From positions 270,251,426-270,315,425 of the forward strand of contig CP136063.1 in NCBI GenBank assembly GCA_032622095.1: a stretch of 64,000 bases of DNA, read 5' to 3'. This document shows positions 1 to 12,394 of this stretch, piece after piece (positions within the stretch are counted from its first letter, which is position 1; every line of letters starts with the position of its first letter). The notes beneath the pieces were generated by a model. The model was not told where the DNA came from, ran no database searches, and was given only the letters and a program-made list of their open reading frames with translations. The stretch comes from Siphonodentalium dalli (Eukaryota; Mollusca; Scaphopoda; Gadilida; Siphonodentaliidae). Both the position numbers and the translations under genes were made by a program.

Positions 1-163
1 CATATCCCCCACATGTGCACCGGGTATATTATAACGAAACGCTGCAAGAATGTCAGAGTAGCCTAACATGCACAGGCGCGACAAGTTTTTCCCCGTTCAC
101 CCCTGTACATTTTACTCTGGCATCTCATGGGCCAGCGTAACGTTATAGTATCTGGTGTATAGT

Positions 164-355
164 CAGTGGCGGGCCAGGATTCCCATTTAGGTGGGGGCAG
201 TAGGAAAAGTTTGAATATTTTGATGCCCCATGAACGATTTCCGGGCGTTTACATGACATTGGACATGTTTTGGTAGGGGCCCATATTGTCTGAAATAGCA
301 AGTAGAGGTTTAATGGGGCCAGTGGGAATTTTGGGACCCCTTGGCTTCGCCACTG
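164..355. mobile_element. Small hAT-like non-autonomous element
   Basis: The stretch begins with CAGTGGCGGGCC and ends with the inverse, CTTCGCCACTG; the inner flanks (GGGAATTTTGGGACCCC against the left GGATTCCCA region) are also roughly inverted. CAGTGGCG ends are typical of hAT-type miniature elements. No clean 8-bp target duplication is visible; instead the inverted symmetry continues a few bases outward (GTGTATAGT / GACTGTACAC). There is no coding content. Confidence 0.5.
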
Positions 356-401
356 GACTGTACACTATTTAGTAAACGATAATACCCCGATAAAACAAAA
401 T

Positions 402-650
402 CTTCGGAGAATCGGACCTTCGGAGAATCGGACCTTCGGAGTTATGGGCCGTCGGAGAATCGGGCCTTCGGAGTTATAGATCTTCGGAGAATCGGCCCTT
501 CGGAGTTATAGGTCTTCGGAGTTATAGGTCTTCGGAGAATCGGCTCTTCGGAGTTATAGGCCGTCGGAGAATCGGGTCTTCGGAGTTGTGGGCCGTCGGA
601 GAATCGGGTCTTCGGAGTTGTGGGCCTTCGTAGTAATAGGTCTTCGGAAA
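402..650. repeat. Degenerate short tandem repeat (GGAGTTATAGG / CGGAGAATCGG)
   Basis: Alternating motifs CTTCGGAGAATCGG and CTTCGGAGTTATAGG recur about 14 times with spacing of 17-19 bp. The reverse-strand reading frames over it are repeat artefacts. The following stretch to 836 shows nothing recognisable. Confidence 0.85.
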
Positions 651-836
651 ACCGGTTTGACACCCATAGTTTGGACTCTTTCCCGAAATAGGCAGACAAT
701 CCTTCAAATATGTAGCATTGATGACGACATCGATTTTGCTGAAATTGTATTGAAGCCACAATAAATATCACTTTGGAGGGGAAAATGGGTCAGTAATTCC
801 TCTTCATGTATATCATATCACACACGACAAGGATAG

Positions 837-1345
837 TTAAAGGCACGGGTGGCGTTCGTTGCAGAAATATTCATATTTGTTCAAATCGCCATCAACAGAA
901 GTAACACCAAAATATATACAGTTCCGCTCATATGCCAAACATAATCAGCGCGTGAATATTATATTGTCGTCAAGACGTACGACGCTGTAATTAAACAGGA
1001 GCCTGCTTCTGTTTACATAACACAGCTCAATTATATTGGTTAATCACACAAACATGATATAAACGCTCTTTATTATTTCCATATCAGGAAAACAGTAACA
1101 AATAACGCTCTTTATGTTTACCATATCCGGATCTAAACAAAAGCCAGGAAACGTAACGTTTTTTTGCTTTTGTTTACATAACAAAGGGGAAAAAATTGAC
1201 AATAAACATACTGTTTATGCCATATTTCTGATTAGCATGAGAACAAAGTATGTCTATATCTTACTATTTCTTCCGTTTATGGCGGTTGTTGGCGGAGGTG
1301 AATATTTTAACAGCATACCCACCGCCAACGCCGCCGTATCTTTAA
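837..1345 (+). mobile_element. MITE family 1, copy 1 (TTAAAGGCACGGG ends)
   Basis: The element starts TTAAAGGCACGGGTGGCGTT and ends with the near inverse (GCCAACGCCGCCGTATCTTTAA). A second copy in the same orientation lies at 17237-17765, and the two align over nearly their whole length (shared internal text such as CATATGCCAAACATAATCAG and GTCGTCAAGACGTACGA). TTAA at both ends may be the target site. Small frames inside are not conserved between the copies. Confidence 0.7.
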
Positions 1346-1368
1346 CCAACGCCCGTTCACGACGAAGT

Positions 1369-1536
1369 GTAAGAAACAAGACATGTGTTTGTTCTATATT
1401 GATTAGCCCGGCCGGCAACATTGCGTAAGAAACAAGACATTTGTTTGTTCTATATTGATTAGCCCGGCCGGCAACATTGCGTAAGAAACAAGACATTTGT
1501 TTGTTCTATATTGATTAGCCCGGCCGGCAACATTGC
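1369..1536. repeat. 56-bp tandem repeat, 3 copies
   Basis: The unit starts GTAAGAAACAAGACAT and ends GGCCGGCAACATTGC; copies begin at 1369, 1425 and 1481 and are almost identical. It lies just outside the right end of the preceding MITE. Nothing else is seen between 1537 and 1719 except CATATATAGCTC-type AT repeats. Confidence 0.9.
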
Positions 1537-1719
1537 GAATATAGGTATGCTTCAGAATAGAAAGGTTTCGCAAACTCGCGGTTATAGAAGTTACGAATGC
1601 AGTTGACATAGTATCAATTTCTTCGATTTGTACTTACATGTTCATTTCAATTAGAAAAACCGGGCGGAAACAGAGACCAGATCATATATAGCTCACATAT
1701 AGCTCATATATAGATCATA

Positions 1720-2330
1720 TATGGATAATGGTAATGGTATCGAGACACTTACTAAAGGTAAACTGTGAAGATTGAATTGCCATCTCGTTCACGGCCGGCT
1801 TCATTAACCCATTAAATGACGATATGCGCCAGAAGAGCACAGGAGAGCCCACGCAAACCCGGGCAGCCCCATGGACCCGTGGACAACACAATACGAGTCC
1901 TCGTGACACCGGTATACATACTAAGTATAGGTTACGAACGTTTATTTGCTGTATCATCCACCAATTTCGATATTGGCTAAAAGAAGACGGGACTCGGGGA
2001 GAGCCCAGGCGGACCCAGAGACCGGATCACACTATATATTGATGACTAATGGTAGCAAGACACTTATAAAACGTAAACTGTGAAGATTGACTCGCTCGTA
2101 TATAGGTGGTACCCACCCACCATCCCATCCCGCCACCCATAGTATCTTATGCGCCGCAGGCGCTCGTATATAGGTAGTACCCACCCATCATCCCATCTCG
2201 CCACCCATAGTATCTTATGCGCTGCAGGCGCTCGTATATATGTAGTACCCAACACCACCCCATCTCGTTTATGGCCGGGTTCACTAACCCCGTAAATGAC
2301 GGTATAGATTAGAAGATCACGAGATAAATG
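1720..2330 (-). repeat. Dispersed ~300-bp repeat family, reverse-oriented arm
   Basis: Read on the minus strand, this stretch matches the block at 3095-3880: shared landmarks are GTCAATCTTCACAGTTTACG, GTGATCCGGTCTCTG and GGTTAATGAA. It contains about two partial units and is interrupted by a 72-bp minisatellite at 2094-2262. Together with the plus-strand arm it makes a large inverted structure around 2331-3094. Confidence 0.65.
2094..2262. repeat. 72-bp minisatellite, about 2.3 copies
   Basis: The unit CGCTCGTATATAGGTGGTACC... with CCCATAGTATCTTATGCGC is repeated. It sits between two sequences that are adjacent in the other copies of the surrounding dispersed repeat (CGAGATG and TCGAGTCAATCTTC), so it expanded inside or inserted into that repeat. 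Confidence 0.8.
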
Positions 2331-3094
2331 CGTCAGAAGTTATACATGCATAGCTATATAGCAGAACGTGTTTTGATCTATAGTAATGTCGTGTTATACA
2401 TATAGTAGAGTACACAAAATATATCCAATATATATTATTAGTGTAGTAGGCTATTGACGATCTAGCTAATAATTTACGCCATATTTGATAGAACGTCAGT
2501 GCACTCTGGAATACTTCTTGGCTCAACTGCATGCAAGCGACTATTTGCTGATTTATTAAAGACCTGGATGTCACAACAAGTCATGGAGGTTGAAGTGAGT
2601 TCCGAGTCATGACGCTGATTTTAATGAGCATTGTCAGGCTCGGTTTAATATGTTTGTTGACATCATCTGGTAATGTGAACAATGACAGTTTGTTCGCAAT
2701 GAAATAACCTGCAATTTGTTGGAGTAAATTTTCCGATAAATTGCGATTTTACATGTAGAACAATGGGTCCTATTATAAGGTTTATATCAAAATAACCAGA
2801 AAGGACTATTCTATTCATATCAAGAGACGAAAACATTGGATCGTTGGTTATATCACAAGAACAGCTGTCATGTGCGACACGCTGTTTCTGACACTGGGAG
2901 TTATATGAGCGATATCTGACTATATACCATAATCGGTATACATGTATGTATATATTCAGAGGGAAAATAGGACTACTCTCGTCGTTGTTTAATGCAGCCC
3001 TCGATGGGTCAATATCGTAAATTGGTCAACAATCTGAAACATATTTTAGAACGGGGATCGTGGACTTGAAACTCTGGATCAAATAATAAATCGA
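2331..3094. other. Unassigned spacer between inverted arms
   Basis: About 760 bases with no open frame worth calling, no tandem repeat and no recognisable element ends. It may be the interior of the element formed by the flanking inverted blocks. Confidence 0.4.
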
Positions 3095-3880
3095 GTTAAT
3101 ATAATGCTCGGGTTTTCCCGAGTTCTTTTAGCTACTTTCGGCATTAAATGGGCCAATAACACCGGCATGGCACAGCAAGTATTTTTTTCACAACATATGT
3201 ATTCTATTATACCACAAGGCATCATATATTATACTGTCCCCATGGGTCCGCCCGGTTTATACACGCTCTCGCGATTTTCTGGACCATGTCGTCATTTAAG
3301 GGGCAAATGAACCCGGCCATGAACGAGATGTCGAGTCAATCTTCACAGTTTACGTTTAGTAAGGGTCTCGCTACCATTATTCATCGATATATAGCTTGAT
3401 CCGGTCTCTGTCTGATTCTATTAGCCAATATAGGCAATTAAAGGGTTAATAAAACCGCCGGTGGATGACGCAGCAAGTAATTTTTCACAATATATGCTTA
3501 GTGTGTCCTATTACCATAAGTCATCATAGGGCCCATGGGGCTGCCCTGGCTCTTCCGTGCTCTCTTCTGGCCCATATCGTAGTTTAAGGGGTTAATGAAA
3601 ACGACCGTGAACGAGACGGTGAGTCAATCTTCACCGTTTACGTTTATAGGTGTCTGGCTACAATTAGTCATCGATATTTAGTGTGATCGGGACTTTGGGT
3701 CTGCCCGGGGTCTCCGATGTTCTTTTTGTCAATATCGGCATTTAAAGGGTTAATTAACCCGCCGGTGGATGACACATCAAGTCAATTTTCACAATATATG
3801 CTTTGTATGTATCCTACTACCATAGGATATCATATTATACTGCTCATGGGCTTATGGGGCCGCCCGGGCCTGTCCAGGCA
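3095..3880 (+). repeat. Dispersed ~300-bp repeat family, tandem plus-strand arm
   Basis: The motif pair GGGTTAAT...CCGCCGGTGGATGAC...TTTTCACAATATATGC recurs near 3148, 3442 and 3747 (about 295-305 bp apart), and GTCAATCTTCAC.GTTTACGTTTA recurs near 3330 and 3620. This is about 2.5 diverged units of one tandem or dispersed family, inverted relative to 1720-2330. Confidence 0.65.
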
Positions 3881-5079
3881 GTAAATAGTCACACCGCACA
3901 ATAGTACACCTCTGCGAAATTGCTATGGAAACAGTGGAAAGAAGTATCGTGAGTTACTCATATCGGCGTCATAGCAAGAGCTTTCACTATTTGTTAGCGC
4001 GCGCCGCGTGTATACTGTTCTCCAAATTCTAGACAGCTGTGGTCCGCTGGGCATTTTATTTATAGATAATGGGTTTTTCCGGTTTAAAAGTCGAACTGCG
4101 CGACCAGGAGGCCGAGTCCGGTAAAAGGTGTAGTTGGGAATTTCAATTTCGTTTATTGTCCTTTACAATATTATATCAATAATGTTGATTATTGGTTTGT
4201 GACAAGCTATGTCAATTACCAATACAAGAAATTTAAAAGATAATTTGTAAGTCTTATATTTCAACTTTTATAGATATTGTTCGTTCTGCAGCCCACTGAT
4301 AATTGTGGTCGGAGACGGCCGAGTCGGCCGCCGGTTCGTTAATTAGGTGCTGGTTGTTATTGTTATTTTAACGGAATTCTGAGTTGGTCATTCGCGAAAC
4401 CAATATATTTTATATTCTATAATTACAATCATGGGTATATAATATATGATCTTGAGCGCGTTACAATTTCTGACTATGGTTTTCTTGTTTATTGTTGGGT
4501 AGCGTTAAAATGGTGTGGACAGCGAAACTCTCCGGTTGCGTGATAAAATAGAAATAGTGAATAATAGCAACCACCAAGGGTGCTTATACCTAAGGCAGGT
4601 GAATGACGTCATATAATTTATTTCTATATCCATCAGTGATATTTCAAGATTGCGGGTATAGATTTTGGAGAAATTGTCACGTGACTTCCGGTTAGCAACC
4701 GTGTTGAGATTGCAAAAACAAAATGCGGAATTGGAGATGAAGCGTCGCGATAAAAATGAAAGTAACTACTTTGACACAACTTACGAAGAATTCACATGTG
4801 ATGTAAGTCTATTAATTTCATTTAGACTAATTTCGTTAGTCAGCTTAATGAAAATGAAGAAGTCATGACGATAATCCAGACAAGATTTTACAATCCACGA
4901 CACGTCTTGTCAATTTGGCATGTCGTCACCGTCGTGACCACTGCATGATGTTACATAAATTATCCTTAGCGTTATGTCGCCGAAAAAATGCAAATTTTAG
5001 GCCATCATGTGTGATTGCTCCACTACGTGTCACGTACGATTCATATTATTCCTCACAGTAGTTATTTTTTTCTAAATAT
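3881..5079. other. Unassigned; one weak exon candidate at 4662-4801
   Basis: Most of this stretch is plain. At 4662-4801 an open frame reads about 46 charged codons rich in K, E, R and Q and ends at a consensus donor (GAT|GTAAGT at 4802), following a stop/AG at 4659-4661. It could be an internal coding exon, but the acceptor tract is poor and I recognise no family, so this is weak. The text at 4436-4495 (GATCTTGAG...TTTTCTTGTTTAT) resembles 46232-46290, suggesting a dispersed repeat. Confidence 0.15.
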
Positions 5080-5430
5080 AATATATCCCAACTGACAACA
5101 CAAAACGTCATTCTTATATATTAATGCAATGTAGTGTCCGTCCCTGGTGTATAACATATATCCCAACTGACAACACAAAACGTCATTATATATTAATGCA
5201 ATGTAGTGTCCGTCCCTGGTGTATATAATATATCCCAACTGACAACACAAAACGTCATTCTTATATATTAATGCAATGTAGTGTCCGTCCCTGGTGTATA
5301 ACATATATCCCAACTGACAACACAAAACGTCATTCTTATATATTAATGCAATGTAGTGTCCGTCCTTGGTGTATATAATATATCCCAACTGACAACACAA
5401 AACGTCATTCTTATATATTAATGCAATGTA
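5080..5430. repeat. 75-bp tandem repeat, about 4.7 copies
   Basis: TCCCAACTGACAACACAAAA recurs at 5086, 5161, 5233, 5308 and 5383 (75, 72, 75, 75 bp). Because 75 is a multiple of three, the minus strand stays open as a 25-residue repeat; this is a by-product, not a gene. Confidence 0.92.
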
Positions 5431-6425
5431 GTGGCTCTCGATGGCGAATCGTTTTCGTTGCTTTATCGACGATAGTTGTGTCCCGATTCGAGAAGTAAAT
5501 ATTTACAATTGAGCATAGTTTGGACGATGTTTCCTATGAGGTGGTACGGTCGATTTGCTGGAGATTTTCGGCCATGTTAGCAGAATGCTACATTCCTCCA
5601 GTTGGCAGAGCGCCTGAATACTGGCTCATCAGTTTCACGTATCCGAACAAGTCCATAATATGTCTTTAACCATGCACTCTTACACAATTTGGCATAAAAC
5701 ATAAAACAAAATTATCATATCCCACAAATTGGGCTACTAGTATAGAAGATTATCGTGAACAGGGTGCTTCATATGGTTGATCGACCGAAGCGAAAATTTC
5801 ACTGCGCACGATTTTAGTCATGCGCTGCATGTCGAGTTGAATAATCTGCACGTGTCATCATTTTGTGAAATGAAATTTTGACCCGATATAAACTTTACGA
5901 CGACGAATATCTACAAGTATAGTCGTTACTACTAAACATGATTCTGCGAAACTTGTATATATTTTTTAGAATCTTGGTTTATGAGCCTTCGATATACACG
6001 CGGCTGTCTCGTGGAATCGATGCTGGAGTAAGAGATCGCTAGGTCGCGATAACCGACATAGAAGTAAACAATTGTGCAATTATGCTGCCTTGTGAAATGG
6101 TGACCTAGTAAATATCATTGTTGTTGTTTTGGAGAATAATCTAGAAAGTTCGGGGATTTTACATACGAGTTGCATCATGAAACACTGAACCAATCGCTGT
6201 GAAGTTCGAGGGCGAGCCCCCAAGTCACATGATTCGACTTTCATGGACCCTTAATTTCCATGCGGAATTTCTAAAATTAACATTCAGTGTCGACCAAGGA
6301 AATAAGAATCATACATAGGGAATTATATTAAAGTCGCCTCAGTCGTCATCATATTTGAGCAGAAGCCAGTCGTACCTTTATATCTTTCGTCGTAGTTGAT
6401 AACTCTTGCACAAGTTGTACTGTAT
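5431..6425. other. Non-coding stretch, nothing recognised
   Basis: About 1 kb without a supportable gene, tandem repeat or element end. Confidence 0.5.
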
Positions 6426-6500
6426 TGCACAAAACGGAAGCTTCGGTCCTAAAACAAAACCGAAACTTCGGTCCTAAATCAAAACAGAAACGTCGGTTCT
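6426..6500. repeat. 25-bp repeat, 3 copies
   Basis: AAAACGGAAGCTTCGGTCCT and two diverged copies end at 6450, 6475 and 6500. It directly abuts the 22-bp array. Confidence 0.8.
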
Positions 6501-7006
6501 AATATATGGTTATACATAGCCTAAAATATGGTTATACATAGCCTAATATATGGTTATACATAGCCTAATATATGGTTATACATAGCCTAATATATGGTTA
6601 TACATAGCCTAATATATGGTTATACATAGCCTAATATATGGTTATACATAGCCTAATATATGGTTATACATAGCCTAATATATGGTTATACATAGCCTAA
6701 TATATGGTTATACATAGCCTAATATATGGTTATACATAGCCTAATATATGGTTATACATAGCCTAATATATGGTTATACATAGCCTAATATATGGTTATA
6801 CATAGCCTAATATATGGTTATACATAGCCTAATATATGGTTATACATAGCCTAATATATGGTTATACATAGCCTAATATATGGTTATACATAGCCTAATA
6901 TATGGTTATACATAGCCTAATATATGGTTATACATAGCCTAATATATGGTTATACATAGCCTAATATATGGTTATACATAGCCTAATATATGGTTATACA
7001 TAGCCT
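6501..7006. repeat. 22-bp minisatellite, 23 copies
   Basis: The unit AATATATGGTTATACATAGC+CT runs for 506 bp, exactly 23 units, with hardly any variation. Such uniformity points to recent expansion or homogenisation. Confidence 0.97.
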
Positions 7007-7072
7007 GCCATAATTATGGATTACAACTCCTCGAATGTACATATCTAATATGTTGACTTTCTTTGATTATAG

Positions 7073-8719
7073 TTGATACTATGCATCAGACCGGTACAGG
7101 TGATACTATGCATCATACCGGTGCAGGTGATACTATGCATCAGACCGGTACAGGTGATACTATGCATCATGCCGGTACATGTGATGCTATACATCAGGCC
7201 GGTGCAGGTGATACTATGCATCAGGCTGGTACAGGTGATACTATGCATCATACCGGTACAGGTGATACTATGCATCAGACAGGTACAGGTGATACTATGC
7301 ATCAGACCGGTACAGGTGATACTATGCATCAGACCGGTACAGGTGATACTATGCATCAGACCGGTACAGGTGATATTATGCATCAGACCGGTACAGGTGA
7401 TACTATGCATCAGACCGGTACATGTGATACTATGCATTAGACCGGTACAGGTGATACTATGCATCAGACCGGTACAGGTGATATTATGCATCAGACCGGT
7501 ACATGTGATACTATGCATCATACCGGTACAGGTGATACTATGCATCAGACCGGTACAGGTGATACTATGCATCAGACCGGTACATGTGATACTATGCATC
7601 AGACCGGTACAGGTGATACTATGCATCAGACCGGTACAGGTGATACTATGCATCAGACCGGTACATGTGATACTATGCATCAGACCGGTACAGGTGATAC
7701 TATGCATCAGGTCGGTACAGGTGATACTATGCATCAGACCGGTACAGGTGATACTATGCATCAGACCGGTACAGGTGATACTATGCATCAGACCGGTACA
7801 GGTGATACTATGCATCAGACCGGTACATGTGATACTATGCATCATACCGGTACAGGTGATACTATGCATCAGGTCGGTACAGGTGATACTATGCATCAGA
7901 CCGGTACAGGTGATACTATGCATCAGACCGGTACAGGTGATACTATGCATCAGACCGGTACATGTGATACTATGCATCATACCGGTACAGGTGATACTAT
8001 GCATCAGGTCGGTACAGGTGATACTATGCATCAGACCGGTACAGGTGATACTATGCATCAGACCGGTACATGTGATACTATGCATCATACCGGTACAGGT
8101 GATATTATGCATCAGACCGGTACATGTGATACTATGCATCAGACCGGTACAGGTGATATTATGCATCAGACCGGTACATGTGATACTATGCATCATACCG
8201 GTACAGGTGATACTATGCATCAGACCGGTACAGGTGATACTATGCATCAGACCGGTACATGTGATACTATGCATCAGACCGGTACAGGTGATACTATGCA
8301 TCAGACCGGTACAGGTGATACTATGCATCAGACCGGTACATGTGATACTATGCATCAGACCGGTACAGGTGATACTATGCATCAGGTCGGTACAGGTGAT
8401 ACCTTGCATCAGACCGGTACAGGTGATACTATGCATCAGACCGGTACAGGTGATACTATGCATCAGACCGGTACAGGTGATACTATGCATCAGACCGGTA
8501 CATGTGATACTATGCATCATACCGGTACAGGTGATACTATGCATCAGGTCGGTACAGGTGATACTATGCATCAGGTCGGTACAGGTGATACTATGCATCA
8601 GACCGGTACAGGTGATACTATGCATCAGACCGGTACATGTGATACTATGCATCAGACCGGTACAGGTGATACTATGTATCAGATCGGTACAGGTGATACT
8701 ATGCATCAGGTCGGTACAG
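7073..8719. repeat. 27-bp minisatellite, 61 copies
   Basis: The unit GATACTATGCATCAGACCGG+TACAGGT is nine codons long and repeated 61 times. It carries two six-base palindromes (ATGCAT and ACCGGT). The main variants are ACAGGT/ACATGT at the unit end and CAGACC/CATACC/CAGGTC in the middle, in irregular order. Since 27 is divisible by three and the unit has no stop in several frames, long frames of 595, 465 and (reverse) 563 residues run through it; I treat these as artefacts. Confidence 0.97.
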
Positions 8720-10547
8720 GTAGCATTTTTTGCCACTTTCGGGACCAGCCTCCCAAGGTTTCTACAATTTTATATTTATTTATTGAATGTTTTCGAATAC
8801 CGACCCTTTTATTATTTTTGTTCTCATTTACCAACGCCGTCTTCGAAGAATATTAGCTAATACCTGCATACAGAATATAGTCATCCAATGTGTCACATGT
8901 TTTGCATTTATGCCAAGCCTCATAACAATCATGATTTATTATATTTCCATCAACTTTTCGTCAAAATATGATTCATATCCCCACTACCAGAAGACCGAGA
9001 TGTTATCCTACTCTCGGCACTACGTCATGTCGTAAATGTTTGCGTCATTTGATCATTTGGTCATTTGGTATCCGTGCGCGTTATTTTAACATAGATGGCT
9101 GGTGATGATGCAGCTATAAGAACGTATTAGGTCTAAACATGTGTTTCATTGTGGCCTATGTCGTAACAAACTGGTAGACAAAATATAATAAACACAACTA
9201 CGCTACTCAGAACAGTTTATAGCATATATATTACGCAGTGAACTCCGCTGAGACTCGACTCAAAAATTATGTTAGACACTGCATACAGTGGCAATGAATA
9301 GACCTTTAATGAAGTCAGTTTGTGATATATATATCTTTTAGTTTTATTTGTTATTTTTTGTCAGATAATATTCCTTTGAGATATCAGGCAGATATAACAA
9401 AAAAATGTGATATGCACTATAGACAGTGTCAACTGTGTTTTTGGTTACTCCTTATATTTTATTTATATTTTATTTCAATATATACTAGATATGGATATAT
9501 TATTAAAATTCTTCTATCAGAACTGGCATACCTTCTAGGGTCGTGGACACCAGCTTTCTGTATTTCCCTTATACACCCGGTAACATTTATGGTACCTAGT
9601 ATAACTAGGCATAACAGTAATCGCTGTATGTGGACAACCATTGTAATGTGGTGATTGTGTACATAATGTTTTGTTATAATCTGCTATATCGAGAAGTCAC
9701 TGGTGAAATTGTTGCCTGCTGTTCTATGTTTTGGGTTGTGGCAATCACAAATAGTGTGGTGGATTCTATGACTCCATTTGAAGGGTCCAAAGTTAGACTC
9801 AGAAACCACACCAATGTACTACATCACCCTATTATGCCACAGACATTAGTTTTTTTTATCAGTGAACCTGAAGCGAACCTCTTCGGGAGCTGGAAGCAAA
9901 CAAAATAAATCTAATAGCTATTGTTACTTTTTATAATCATCATACATGTAGCTCACATCACTGTTTGGTTTCTTCAAATTACTCAAGGCTTCCCGTTGGC
10001 GTTCAATTTATTTAAATTGATTTCTGATCTCAGAGAGCTTTACAATGACATGAATCGCTTGAATTAAGATGCGCGTGGGTAGTGTTGTAGGGATGTACGA
10101 CGTTTCTGTCTCCGATTCAGCGTTGTTGTGATAAATTGTTTGACATAGTCAGGGAAATTCATCTTTAATGCATATTACAACAATTTATGCTCAATAATAC
10201 TGGACGTCACATATACAGTATAATAATATGCCCCACGTGGACGCGCGGTAGCGGTATATCATTCCATTTTTACATACATGTATAATAACAAATGCCCCCA
10301 CGGAGAGTGCATCCGGTGAGGTGCGGTGTAGGATACGTGGCGGAGTGGCGGTAGTAAGCGTTCGTATCACGCGATGCCTCGCAGCCTCGGCCTGTGGGTA
10401 CGAGCTTAGCTCATGGTCCACTTCAGTTCTACATTTTTCCAAGACGGGTTGATGAGTTGACCCGGCTCAATCAGTCGGCTAGTTACGCCTCTACACGCCT
10501 CTTCAGAGATTAAATTTCTGTTATTTATTGTATCATTTTTGCAATTA
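8720..10547. other. Non-coding stretch, nothing recognised
   Basis: Short frames (for example 9322-9654 and 9630-9908) have no family signature, no convincing splice context and AT-driven composition. I see no element ends or tandem repeats here. Confidence 0.45.
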
Positions 10548-10640
10548 TCTGTCCCGTGCAGGGGGGGGGGGGGGGGGGTCGAAAAAAAATTACAGGATAC
10601 AAGGACCGGGTGGGTGTGTGTCCCCGAGCCCGGAATGCAG
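10548..10640 (+). repeat. Poly-G containing dispersed repeat, copy 1
   Basis: An 18-base G run (10561-10578) is followed by TCGAAAAAAAATTACAGGATACAAGG. A related segment in reverse orientation lies at 11930-12090, where the complement reads a G run followed by TCAGGAAAAAAC and GGATACAAGG. Confidence 0.4.
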
Positions 10641-10881
10641 ATTTTTTCTGATGTCATGCAATTTTTTTCCAAAATCATTTCTAAGACAAATAACAGCTTC
10701 AAAATGAATTGAAACAATCAGGTTTAATTTTTTGTCCACAATTTCTCCCTTTAACAGTTGAAACCATGGGGTGGGTCCGGTTTTGGTCGAGGAAAAAAAT
10801 TGCAATGAAAAAAAATCCATTCTCATCTTTTCTAATAGTTTATCATGGCTTTTAAAACTTATTATACATAGAGGATACCTG

Positions 10882-11029
10882 CGTGTTTTGAGTGAATACC
10901 GGAAGTATCTCATGAGTGGTCACAGTGAGATACTGGAATCATCACGAGTGGCCTTAAGGCCACGAGTGATGATTCCAGTATCTCACTGTGACCACGAATG
11001 AGGTAATTCCGGTATTCACTCAAAACACG
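10882..11029. repeat. Near-perfect 148-bp hairpin
   Basis: The left arm begins CGTGTTTTGAGTGAATACCG and the right arm ends with its inverse (CGGTATTCACTCAAAACACG). The arms are about 72 bp each around a GGCCTTAAGGCC centre with only a few mismatches. It is likely a MITE-type foldback; no terminal duplication is obvious. Confidence 0.85.
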
Positions 11030-11929
11030 AAGGTTTTCTTTTTATTATATGCGCTATTTACTAAAATAGATCGAGGAATTAATTCAAAATCGAACTGATT
11101 CCGATTCACATCGGCAATACAATTTCTGCACAATAAACAGAGAGACCACGTGGTTCAATAAAATACTCTCGATAACTCAGAATACACATGCTTCAAATGT
11201 GCGTAACATATCAGATAACTTTTTTTCAAATATACCAACTTACTTGCTTGTGTACTAACCGAAACCGTTGGCCTCATTTGTTTATATTAATGATATCAGT
11301 CAAGATATTAAATAAACGATAAATACAGTGACCACGTGGTCGAAGTACATGGTCGATGTCGATACATGACTACACTGACTTAAGTCACATAATAACGTGT
11401 TGTTCACTGATTGGAGCATTAAAAGGCTCCAGATTCAATCTCAGAGCATCTAATTTTCGAAATTTTCAGGGGGAAGCCCCCTGATCCCCTCCCGTACTCT
11501 CCCCCATCGGCATCTCCTGCTGGGATACTACTCACCTCGACATTTTGTAGGAGAGCTACTCGCCTAGAATGATTTTAAGGGGAGCTCATCATTGCCCAGT
11601 GATTTCCCACATGGAGAGGACTGGAACTGTGTTTATTTAATCAAATTGATGGTGTTTTTACTTTACACATGCACATATTTTAACCTATTGCTAATAAGGG
11701 ACACAACTATCCTGTTAAAGTGGGTATTTTACCTTTATAACCATAAATATTTGGGTTTTTAAAGGTTTTGTCACTGGTTTTGTTGGCATATTTTACAGCC
11801 ATGTGCTTTGTTTGTTTATTTTTTGTGGGTGTACTTGATCAGCGTTCTCTCAGTTCCGGTGCAGACACAATGAGAGACCCTTACCCTGCCAACAACACAT
11901 TATCTAGTAGAATTTACAAAATTTTCATC
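11030..11929. other. Non-coding stretch, nothing recognised
   Basis: No supportable gene, tandem repeat or element end was seen. Confidence 0.45.
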
Positions 11930-12090
11930 AATTTTGGGGGTGGTAAAAAAAAACTTACGGTCCCGGGTGGGTGTCCCAGACCTGGGTGGAAAAAACTTAC
12001 GCTCCCGGGGTGGTGGGTCCCCAAAACTGAAAAACAAAAATTTCCACCTTGTATCCGAAAGTTTTTTCCTGACCCCCCCCCCCTGTCCCG
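11930..12090 (-). repeat. Poly-G/C containing dispersed repeat, copy 2
   Basis: Contains two near copies of AAAAACTTACG.TCCCGGG and a C run at 12073-12082. On the minus strand it resembles 10548-10640 (G run, then a GGATACAAGG motif). Confidence 0.4.
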
Positions 12091-12394
12091 TGTGTTGTTT
12101 ATATCGTCTCATGCATGTTTGTTTGCATTTCGCTGCTGATTGTTGAATGTTTTAATCTCGTACTCTGCACGCTTGTCTCACTGTGTAGAAGTACCGGGGA
12201 TACTGATATATACAGTGACTAAACGTGTCACTTGTTCAGCTATGTACCAGTCTTTGGCCGACCATAATTCGAGTGTAGTCCGAGGCGGCTGCTGTGCTAG
12301 TTGTCCATTATTTGCTTTTCATATGACAAATACAAGTAAAAACCAACGCTTTGGACGTTTTAAAAATTTTGGTCGTCTGTTAAGCAACATTTTG

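Noticed and set aside
5062-5400. 112-residue minus-strand repetitive protein
   Set aside because: Frame of the 75-bp minisatellite; no start context or family similarity.
7045-8860. Frames of 595, 563 (minus strand) and 465 residues over the 27-bp array
   Set aside because: The unit length is a multiple of three and lacks stops in several frames on both strands; overlapping frames on both strands argue for an artefact.
9322-9908. Two frames of 110 and 92 residues in a non-repetitive stretch
   Set aside because: No recognisable domain, no splice or start context, AT-driven hydrophobic composition.
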